Positions 1-6,287 of a stretch of DNA of 7,747 nucleotides are shown here, one piece after another (the first letter of the stretch is position 1; every line of letters starts with the position of its first letter). Under the pieces are notes generated by a model. That model saw only the letters and a program-made list of their open reading frames with translations, ran no database searches and had not been told where the DNA came from. The position numbers and the translations under genes are program-made. Source of the DNA: Anaerolineales bacterium (GTDB lineage Bacteria > Chloroflexota > Anaerolineae > 4572-78 > J111); assembly GCA_012032575.1 (NCBI GenBank), contig JAAUSP010000359.1, positions 1 to 7,747 of the forward strand, read 5' to 3'.

Positions 1-165
1 CCGTGGTCTGGCTGAGTCTGTGTGCGGCGTCGGGTCTGTTCGCCTTTGCGCTGGAGTACGGCGATGCTCGCGCACGGATCCGCAAAGCGGGGATTGACCA
101 GGCGCGTTTCCAGCTGTCGGAGCTCGAACGGCTCGCCCGCTCGGAGTTCGCCGGGGACGGCTCCG
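1..165. other. GC-rich segment of apparently different origin at the window's 5' end
   Basis: By hand count the first 180 bases hold about 122 G or C (68%); the next 60 hold 29 (48%) and the two following lines about 58%. In the + frame that runs into the dehydrogenase, this segment encodes a hydrophobic stretch (WLSLCAASGLFAFAL) and then a charged helical stretch (ARARIRKAG, LSELERLARSEF). This resembles a membrane anchor followed by a linker or coiled coil, not the region of a Gfo/Idh/MocA protein that should precede its GSGxLGD motif. The change lies at about 150-175. An assembly chimera is the simplest explanation; a true gene fusion or recombination is possible but less likely. Confidence 0.5.
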
Positions 166-785
166 GCGTGCTGGGAGATTTGAACGCTCATAGCCTGGAT
201 ATGGCCAGGTTTCTGACCGGATTGGAAATAACCGAAGTATCCGGTGTGACCGAGACCTTTGTCAAAGAAAGACCCGTCCCCCTGCAGGCATCCGGTCTAT
301 CCGGGAAAGGTGGCACGGAAAAGGAACCGGTGACGGTAGACGATGCCTCTTTGGGCATGTTCCGGTTTAACAACGGCGGCCTGGGGACCATCGAGGCCAC
401 CCGTTTTGCCACGGGCCGGAAGTCATTGTGGCAAATCGAAGTTTACGGCAGCCGCGGTGCGGTCCAATTTGAACTCACCCAAAACAATCTGCTCCAGTAT
501 TTTTCTCTGGATGATCCCCTGGAAACACAGGGATTTCGGACTATTCTGGTCACCGAGGCGGAAGTGCATGATTTTGTCAAGAACTGGTGGCCCCCTGGAC
601 ATATGCTGGGCTGGGAGCATCATCACTGCCATACGATTTTCCATTTCATCAACTCTATTGCCCGGAATTTACCGGTAGCACCCTGGGGGGCCACGTTTGA
701 GGATGGCCTTGAAGTTCAGCGGATATTGGAAGCCTTAGAGCTTTCAAACAAAGAAAAGTGCTGGATTCCGCTCAATCAAATATGA
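3..785 (+). CDS. Gfo/Idh/MocA family oxidoreductase, C-terminal part (5' truncated, probably chimeric N-terminus)
   Basis: NAD(P)-dependent dehydrogenase of sugars or cyclitols; the family includes inositol 2-dehydrogenase, glucose-fructose oxidoreductase and levoglucosan dehydrogenase. Only the C-terminal alpha/beta substrate-binding domain is recognisable, from about nt 159 (GSGVLGDL then NAHSLDMARFL). Family-typical segments follow: KERPV, VDDASLGMF, GTIEATRFATGRK, EVYGSRGAVQF, GFRTILVTE and WWPPGHMLGWEHHH. The N-terminal Rossmann domain and the EKP catalytic motif are not in the window. Residues 1-52 (a hydrophobic stretch followed by a charged helix) do not resemble the family and are about 68% GC, against about 50-58% just downstream, so this join may be artificial. 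The gene is first in the visible operon, 78 bases before the isomerase/epimerase, a partner often found beside such dehydrogenases. The family is clear; the substrate is not known. Confidence 0.85.
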   Translation: MVWLSLCAASGLFAFALEYGDARARIRKAGIDQARFQLSELERLARSEFAGDGSGVLGDLNAHSLDMARFLTGLEITEVSGVTETFVKERPVPLQASGLSGKGGTEKEPVTVDDASLGMFRFNNGGLGTIEATRFATGRKSLWQIEVYGSRGAVQFELTQNNLLQYFSLDDPLETQGFRTILVTEAEVHDFVKNWWPPGHMLGWEHHHCHTIFHFINSIARNLPVAPWGATFEDGLEVQRILEALELSNKEKCWIPLNQI

Positions 786-863
786 GTTAAGGCGGAGGAA
801 TGAGTGGTTCTGGTGCTCGTTCCCCTTCAAAGCAAGAAAGACTTACATTAGGGAGAATAGATT

Positions 864-1831
864 ATGAAAATCGGTATGTTTACCGCCAATTATATGGATC
901 GAGACCTCGAGGCCGTCTTTCAACTCATGGTTGAAAAAGGCTATGAAATGGCCGAACTGCCCGCCTTTATGGCAACAGCCATTGTGATATTGATGAAGTT
1001 CTGGAAACCGGGGGAAAGCGAATTAAGGAGCTGGCCAAGAAGTACAAGCTCACTATCTCGGCCCTAAGTAATCATACAGAAGGACAACTTGTTCTGGGGC
1101 CGCATACCAAGGATACTGACTCCCTGTTTCAGGGGACGCCGGAAGAGAAAATAAAGTTTGGCATGGACCGGATGAAAAAGACGGCTAAAGCCGCGGCGAT
1201 GCTCGAAGTGCCGGTGGTCTGCGGATTTATCGGGTGTGAAATGTATTCCCGTTGGTTCCCTTTCCCCTATCCTCAGGGCTGGGATGAAATGGGTAAAGAT
1301 TTTGTGGAGCGATGGGGCGAAATTCTTGATGTATTTGAAAAGGAAGGTGTCAAGTTTGCCCATGAACCTCACCCCAACGAATATGTCTACAATATTGAAA
1401 CCGCTATTAAAAGCGTTGAACTGCTGAATGGGCATAAAGCCTGGGGATTTAACTATGATCCGGCGAATCTCATTTTGCAGGGACTGGACCCGGTTATATT
1501 TATTCAGGAATTGGGCGATAGAGTTCTGCATGTTCACGCCAAAGATGGCGAAATTGTGGCCCACAATATTCAACGATCGGGACTCCAACCCACAGGCAAG
1601 TGGGATAGAATAGATCGCGGTTTCCGCTTTCGCATTCCCGGCTGGGGATCGGTTCCGTGGAAACGCGTTTTGACCGAATTAGCCCTGGTCGGTTATGATT
1701 ATGTGCTTAGCTATGAGCATGAGGATGTCGTCATGAGCCGGGAAGACGGGATTGAAAAGACCATCGAATATCTCCGCCCACTGATTATCAAAGGCAGGTA
1801 TGAGGGGCGCGGAGATAAATTGTTTGAATAG
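864..1831 (+). CDS. Sugar phosphate isomerase/epimerase (AP endonuclease 2-like TIM barrel), frameshifted near 966-969
   Basis: Member of the xylose-isomerase-like TIM-barrel family that includes IolE-, IolI- and IolO-type inositol enzymes; such enzymes epimerise, isomerise or dehydrate keto-sugars using a divalent metal. The ATG at 864 follows AGGGAG at 850-855 with 8 bases spacing. Frame 0 reads through ELPAF (residues 31-35), then the reading moves to another frame. Adding one T to the TTT at 966-968 gives F-Y-G-N-S-H-C-D-I-D-E-V-L and a continuous protein of 322 residues. In that numbering the four expected metal ligands are visible: E168 (in HEP), D199 (in NYDPAN), H225 (in HVHAKD) and E285 or E287 (in YEHED). 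Without repair only a 67-residue fragment and a 222-residue piece from 1163 would be made. It sits between two dehydrogenase genes, as expected for an epimerase acting on an oxidised ketose. Family assignment is firm, substrate open. Confidence 0.85.
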
Positions 1832-1866
1832 AGCGGAATTTAAATCTTTACCATGAAGGAAATGAT

Positions 1867-2911
1867 ATGTTAGCTGCGGTTTATTACGGCCCGCGTGATT
1901 TACGCGTTGAAGAACGACCGGTACCTCATATCAGTCCAGATGAGGCCCTGCTCAAAGTAACGAGCGCCGGCATTTGTGGCACTGATTTACGCATCCTGCA
2001 CGGGGATCACCGCAAGTACGCCAATGGGGTTATTCGTGTTCCCGGCCATGAAGTAGTGGGTGATATTGTCCAGGTTGGCGCAAATGTCAAAGGGCTTGAG
2101 GTAGGTCAGCGAGTGTTTGTGGCTCCCAATATGGGTTGTGGTCACTGTCGCCAGTGTGTCAGCGGCAACAATAACCGCTGTGCCAATTACGATGCTTTTG
2201 GAATCACCATGGACGGCGCGTTTGCTGAAACTATGCGTATTCCGGCTGCGGCGATTTTTGCAAGGTAACCTCATTCCGATTGATCGTGAAACCGATCCAG
2301 CCGCGGGCGCTCTGATTGAGCCGTTTGCCTGCGTGCTGCGGGGTCAAAATGCGGTAGATATTCGACCGGGCGATGTGGTTCTGGTATTTGGAGCCGGCCC
2401 TATTGGCGTGATGCATATCATGCTGGCCCGGTTGCGTGGAGCCAGCCGGGTGATTGTCAGCGAGGTTCTGGAAACTCGGCGGCTACAGGCTATCCAGGCC
2501 GGCGCCGATAGGGTGGTCAATCCGGTTCAAGAAAACCTGGCTAACGTGGTGCTTGAAGAAAGCAAGGGTGAAGGGGCCGATGTGATTATCACCGCGGCCC
2601 CGGTCCACGCTGTGCAGCAAGAGGCCTTACAGCTTGCCGCAATTGGTGGGCGGATCAACTACTTTGGCGGGCTGCCCAAAGATAAACCCACCATAGTTTT
2701 CGATTCAAATCTGGTTCATTATAAAGAAATACGGGTAACGGGTACCACTGCCTGCAGCACCGACGACTGCCGCCAGGCGGCAGCAATTGTTAACTCTGGG
2801 CGGATAGATTTAACCGCTATTGTGAGTGGGCGTTTTCCATTGAGTCAGACGGTTGAAGCATTTGCCGCTGCTGAAGATCGCACCTCGCTCAAAATTGTTG
2901 TGGAACCGTGA
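1867..2911 (+). CDS. Zinc-dependent medium-chain alcohol/polyol dehydrogenase (sorbitol/threonine dehydrogenase type), frameshifted near 2252-2258
   Basis: NAD(P)-dependent oxidation of a hydroxyl on a polyol or sugar derivative. The ATG at 1867 follows GAAGGA at 1855-1860. The first frame (to 2268) holds the catalytic zinc site C37 (GICGTD) with H61-E62 (PGHE) and the four-cysteine structural zinc lobe C91, C94, C97, C105. The second frame carries the rest: IEPFACVLRG, the nucleotide-binding GAGPIG (about residue 175), and the C-terminal part to VVEP. The frames join in the run of five T at 2254-2258: removing one T gives AAAILQGNLIPID without a break and a protein of 347 residues, the usual family length. 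As written, translation stops at 2266-2268 and loses the cofactor domain. Neighbours are the isomerase/epimerase (35 bases upstream) and the metal hydrolase (28 bases downstream). The role could match IolM (the zinc dehydrogenase of the Thermotoga inositol route), which is inference. Confidence 0.87.
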
Positions 2912-2939
2912 TGGGACAAGCAGCTTTGGGAAATAGATT

Positions 2940-3887
2940 ATGCGGACTCGTACCAAAATTGTAACGGTCACCGGTCCTATCGGAGTTGAGGAAGCTGGCA
3001 TTACCGATGCGCATACGCACGTCTGGATCGCGCCGGTCCCTGGCACTCAGCCCGGATTGTTACTCTTCGACCTGCCTAATATTACCGCCGAGCTGATTGA
3101 CTACCGCGAGGCTGGGGGGAAGACCTTGGTTGACTGCCAGCCCGGTGGGTGTGGGCGTGATAGCCGCCAACTGGTCAATTTAGCTCACCGAAGTGGGGTA
3201 AATATTGTCGCCTGTACAGGCTTTCATTTAAAAAAATATTACCCCAGCGATTATTGGCTGTATCAGGCAGAAGTAAGTCTGGATGAGGCGACAGCTTATT
3301 TCACGGATGAAATTATCAACGGTCTGGCCGAAACACGTGAGCAGAGTCAGCCGGTAAGAGCGGGTTTTATTAAGGTTGCATGTGAAGCTCGGCTCGAGGA
3401 TACGCCAGCGGTTCTCCTCGAAGCGACCGCGCTAGCCAGCCGGGCTACCGGCGCAGCGATAGAAGTTCACACTGAAAAAGGAGCCGAGGCCGAAAAAATT
3501 GTAGCTCGATATATGAAGCATGGGCTTGAAACAAGCCGGTTGGTTATCTGCCATATTGATAAGCGACCCGATTTTGGGCTGCATTGTGAATTAGCTCGTG
3601 CCGGAGTCATCCTGGAGTACGACACCTTTTACCGTCCTAAGTATCAACCGGAGCAAAACGTCTGGCCCTTGTTAGAACGGATGGTAGTCGAGGGACTGGC
3701 CGAACGGATCGCTCTCGCCACCGATATGGCCGAAGCCTCGTTATGGACCCGGTTGGGGGGCGGGCCAGGCCAAGCAGCTTTTACCGGACAGATTATGCCA
3801 TGCTTACAAAAAATAGGGTTTGACGCCCTCACTATTGAGAGACTGATGGGAGGCAACATTGCCCGTTGTCTTGCCATTAATATATAG
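2940..3887 (+). CDS. Phosphotriesterase-family metal-dependent hydrolase, probable lactonase
   Basis: Binuclear-metal amidohydrolase-fold enzyme of the phosphotriesterase family (COG1735 type). All metal ligands expected from the family can be read in its 315 residues: H25 and H27 (DAHTH), the bridging lysine K145 that is normally carbamylated (GFIKVA), H177 (EVHTEKG), H205 (ICHID) and D262 (LATDM). Members of this family include lactonases acting on sugar or phosphosugar lactones as well as organophosphate hydrolases. Here the sugar-catabolic setting favours hydrolysis of a lactone or other ring product made by the dehydrogenases. The ATG at 2940 has only a modest ribosome site (GGGAAA, 2928-2933). 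No signal peptide is seen, so it is probably cytoplasmic. The gene is intact, with the frame open throughout. Family sure; substrate inferred from neighbours only. Confidence 0.88.
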   Translation: MRTRTKIVTVTGPIGVEEAGITDAHTHVWIAPVPGTQPGLLLFDLPNITAELIDYREAGGKTLVDCQPGGCGRDSRQLVNLAHRSGVNIVACTGFHLKKYYPSDYWLYQAEVSLDEATAYFTDEIINGLAETREQSQPVRAGFIKVACEARLEDTPAVLLEATALASRATGAAIEVHTEKGAEAEKIVARYMKHGLETSRLVICHIDKRPDFGLHCELARAGVILEYDTFYRPKYQPEQNVWPLLERMVVEGLAERIALATDMAEASLWTRLGGGPGQAAFTGQIMPCLQKIGFDALTIERLMGGNIARCLAINI

Positions 3888-3898
3888 GAGAATGAATT

Positions 3899-4498
3899 AT
3901 GACCAGCGCCAAAGATATCCCATTTACCTTTGGGATAGATTTGATCAATACAAAACTGGAAAAGTATGACAATCACATCATCAGAACCTTGTCCGCGATG
4001 AAGGGACAATATCTGAACCAGACAGCCTTTGAAGCCATGGTGGCCAAAGAAGATATCCTGCTTTACGAGGTTTATGAAATCAAACGACCGGAACTTTGTG
4101 GTGAACTTTTGCAGGGCCTCTCCATTGTTCATCCCGGTACAGTAGGCGATGAGTATTTTATGACCAAAGGGCATTTCCACACCGTGTTGGAAACCGGCGA
4201 GGTCTACTACTGCCTGCAAGGCGAAGGGGTGATGGTAATGGAGACACCCGAAGGCGATTGGTCGGTTGAGGAACTGCGCCCTGGCCGGGTGCTCTATGTA
4301 CCACCCCGGTGGGCGCATCGCTCGGTCAATACCAGCGCCCAGCACGAAGACCTGGTTACGTTTTTTGTTTACCCTGGTCACGCCGGCCACGACTATGGCA
4401 CTATTGAGAGTCAGGGTTTCCGCAAACTGGTGATCGCTGAAGATGGTCAACCAAAAATCATTGATAACCCGCGCTGGAAAGCGCCTGAGCAGCGCTAA
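3899..4498 (+). CDS. pgiA: Glucose-6-phosphate isomerase, archaeal cupin type
   Basis: Interconverts an aldose and ketose phosphate, in the characterised relatives glucose 6-phosphate and fructose 6-phosphate, using one metal ion in a cupin barrel. The 199 residues match the short cupin-type isomerase known from Archaea and some bacteria, unrelated to the usual ~550-residue Pgi. Visible marks are PGTVGDEYFMTKGHFH with metal ligands H92 and H94, E101 (GEVYYCLQGEG) and H140 (YVPPRWAHRSVN), then YPGHAGHDYGTI and the DNPRWK end. AGGAG at 3886-3890 overlaps the stop codon of the upstream hydrolase and lies 8 bases before the ATG, so translation is probably coupled. Its stop codon overlaps the next start. 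In this catabolic cluster it may act on a different sugar phosphate, but the active-site pattern is standard. Confidence 0.9.
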   Translation: MTSAKDIPFTFGIDLINTKLEKYDNHIIRTLSAMKGQYLNQTAFEAMVAKEDILLYEVYEIKRPELCGELLQGLSIVHPGTVGDEYFMTKGHFHTVLETGEVYYCLQGEGVMVMETPEGDWSVEELRPGRVLYVPPRWAHRSVNTSAQHEDLVTFFVYPGHAGHDYGTIESQGFRKLVIAEDGQPKIIDNPRWKAPEQR

Positions 4499-5466
4499 TG
4501 ATTGACCTGAAGTCCTGCTGTGTGTTGGTTACGGCAACCTCTTACGCTAAAAGTGACCCCCGTCTCAAAACAGAGCTGGAAGCAGCCGTGGGTCAGGTGA
4601 TCTATAACTCTACCGGAAAACCGTTGTCGTCCGGGCAGGTGGCCGAATTGTTACCTGGTTGTGCCGGCTATATTGCCGGTTTGGATGTAATTGATCGGGC
4701 GGCTCTCGAAGCTGCAACCCAGTTGAAAGTCATTGCGCGTTATGGATCTGGTGTGGACCGGGTTGACCTGCAAGCAGCCCAGGAAAAAGGGATTATCGTT
4801 ACTAATACTCCCAGCGCCAATGCTACCTCGGTGGCTGAGTTGACTATTGGTTTGATCCTGGCATTGGCCCGCTGCCTACCCTATGCCAATGCCAACACCA
4901 AGGCAGGCGAATGGCCGCGGCTGGATGGCCTGTCATTAGAAGGTAAAACGGTTGGTTTGCTGGGGCTGGGTGCGATTGGTAAACAGGTAGCACACCGGCT
5001 GAGTGGGTTTGATTGTACCTTACTCGCCTACGATCCGGTCATTAATGCCGAGACAGCACGGATTCATAACACCCGCCTGGCCCCTCTCGATGAAGTGGTC
5101 AGCCAGGCTGATTTTCTGTCGTTGCACCTGCCCGTTTTGCCGGAGACGCGAGGCATGATTAACAGAAGTTTCCTGAGCAAAATGAAAAATGGAGCTTTCC
5201 TGATCAACACAGCGCGAGGAGAGCTAATTGACGAAGCCGCCCTGTTTGATGCTCTCCAGAGTGGTCATCTGCGGGGAGCCGCCCTGGATGCTTTTAGCCC
5301 GGAACCGCCCCGGATAGACAACCCCTTGCTGGCGCTGCCACAAGTTATCGCCACGCCGCACACCGGCGCTCATACCGATGGCGCTACCAACGCGATGGGC
5401 TGGACGGCGCTTCAAGATTGTCTGGCCGTACTGCGCGGTAACCAACCCAAACATCGGGTAATTTAG
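4498..5466 (+). CDS. D-2-hydroxyacid dehydrogenase (D-3-phosphoglycerate dehydrogenase-like)
   Basis: NAD-dependent oxidation of a 2-hydroxy acid, or reduction of a 2-keto acid, in the cytoplasm. The 322-residue protein has the family's two-domain layout: an N-terminal substrate domain with RYGSGVDRVDL (81-91), then the cofactor domain with GLLGLGAIG (glycine motif 156-161) and an Asp (D179) at the end of the next strand, which favours NAD over NADP. The catalytic triad is intact: R240 (NTARGELID), E269 (SPEPP) and H288 (TPHTGAH). It lacks the C-terminal ACT domain of classic SerA, so it is more likely a catabolic keto-acid or sugar-acid reductase than a serine-biosynthesis enzyme. The ATG shares its first base with the last base of the upstream TAA (TAATG), so translation is probably coupled to the cupin isomerase. 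A 123-base gap follows. Confidence 0.9.
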   Translation: MIDLKSCCVLVTATSYAKSDPRLKTELEAAVGQVIYNSTGKPLSSGQVAELLPGCAGYIAGLDVIDRAALEAATQLKVIARYGSGVDRVDLQAAQEKGIIVTNTPSANATSVAELTIGLILALARCLPYANANTKAGEWPRLDGLSLEGKTVGLLGLGAIGKQVAHRLSGFDCTLLAYDPVINAETARIHNTRLAPLDEVVSQADFLSLHLPVLPETRGMINRSFLSKMKNGAFLINTARGELIDEAALFDALQSGHLRGAALDAFSPEPPRIDNPLLALPQVIATPHTGAHTDGATNAMGWTALQDCLAVLRGNQPKHRVI

Positions 5467-5589
5467 TTTAGCTGGGTTAAACTTCATCAGGTTAAGATAA
5501 GGATGGGTGTTCAACCCGCCAACCCTCCAGTTTTTGAAGCAGATTAACAAATTTGGTTGTCAAAATCCATAAGGAGCACCAAACAAACC
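5467..5589. other. Longest gap inside the operon, no clear promoter
   Basis: The 123 bases between the hydroxyacid dehydrogenase and the aldolase hold a small hairpin (GGGT at 5505-5508 with ACCC at 5514-5517) and the aldolase ribosome site at 5571-5576. No convincing -35/-10 pair was found; TAAGAT near 5493 is a possible -10 box but lacks a good partner. An internal promoter for the last two genes is possible but not shown. Confidence 0.35.
5571..5576 (+). promoter_or_regulatory. Ribosome binding site AAGGAG that sets the aldolase start at 5590
   Basis: AAGGAG lies 13 bases before ATG at 5590. An in-frame TTG at 5557 would start earlier, but this ribosome site would then be inside the coding region and the protein would gain 11 residues outside the usual family start. 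The ATG is therefore preferred. Confidence 0.7.
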
Positions 5590-6246
5590 ATGGAAACTGC
5601 TGGTTTATTTGAAACATTGCAAGAGTTTGGGGTTATCCCCGTTATCGCTATAGATTCGCCCGAAGGGGCTGTGCCTCTGGCCGACGCTCTGATCGAGGGA
5701 GGACTGCCCGTAGCCGAGATTACATTTCGTACTGCGGCAGCGGCTGAGGTCATCGCCAGGATCAAAAAAGAAAGACCCCAACTTATTCTAGGGGCAGGAA
5801 CCGTACTCACCCTTGATAATTTGAAGTTAGCCAGGGATTGTGGGGCGGAGTTTGGCGTAGCGCCTGGCCTAAATCCTGAAATTGTTCAGGCGGCTCAACA
5901 ATTCGATTTGCCATTTATACCCGGCGTGGTGACGCCCAGCGAAATAGAGAGCGCCTTCAAATTAGGGGCTCGATTCCTCAAGTTCTTTCCGGCAGAAGCA
6001 AGCGGCGGAGTTAGCATGATCAAGGCTTTGGCGGCTCCTTATGCTCATTTGGGGATTAAGTTTATGCCAACCGGTGGGGTTAGTCTGGCTAATCTCAAGG
6101 ATTATTTGGCCTTGGATACGGTTGCTATGGTTGGGGGTACGTGGATTGCCTCTAAAGATACGATCAGGGCCGAAAACTGGATTGAGATTCGCCGTAACTG
6201 CCAACAAGCCTGTGAACTCGTTGCTCGTATCAGAAATCAGCTATAA
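5590..6246 (+). CDS. eda: 2-dehydro-3-deoxy-phosphogluconate (KDPG/KHG) aldolase
   Basis: Class I aldolase that splits 2-keto-3-deoxy-6-phosphogluconate into pyruvate and glyceraldehyde 3-phosphate, the last step of the Entner-Doudoroff and hexuronate pathways. The 218-residue protein is the usual length. Active-site residues match the E. coli enzyme: E43 and R47 (AEITFRT), the Schiff-base lysine K131 (FLKFFPAE), plus GAGTVLT and PGVVTPSE, and the phosphate-binding end of the barrel PTGGVS followed by VGGTWIA. The start at 5590 was chosen because of AAGGAG at 5571-5576. It gives the operon its entry to central metabolism: upstream enzymes should converge on KDPG or a close relative (galactonate-derived KDPGal is possible). 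No KDG kinase or sugar-acid dehydratase is visible in the window. The frame is intact. Confidence 0.95.
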   Translation: METAGLFETLQEFGVIPVIAIDSPEGAVPLADALIEGGLPVAEITFRTAAAAEVIARIKKERPQLILGAGTVLTLDNLKLARDCGAEFGVAPGLNPEIVQAAQQFDLPFIPGVVTPSEIESAFKLGARFLKFFPAEASGGVSMIKALAAPYAHLGIKFMPTGGVSLANLKDYLALDTVAMVGGTWIASKDTIRAENWIEIRRNCQQACELVARIRNQL

Positions 6247-6287
6247 GCCTGGCCATCAATTTTCAGACATAGGAGAATACTGCCATC

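Noticed and set aside
800..934. Small + strand open frame after GGAGG (44 codons)
   Set aside because: The GGAGG is only one base from the ATG, and most of the frame overlaps the isomerase/epimerase start region in another frame.
1064..1588. Minus-strand open frame of 174 codons
   Set aside because: It is the antisense of the isomerase/epimerase, whose + strand translation has conserved metal ligands.
966..2268. Programmed ribosomal frameshifting
   Set aside because: No slippery heptamer followed by a stem or pseudoknot is evident, the shifts go in different directions in different genes, and these enzyme families are not known for it.
3644..4450. Long minus-strand open frame (268 codons)
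   Set aside because: It lies opposite two well-identified + strand genes with complete catalytic motifs; its translation shows no family features.
5557..5589. TTG start for the aldolase at 5557
   Set aside because: The good ribosome site at 5571-5576 would fall inside the gene, and the ATG at 5590 gives the normal family N-terminus.
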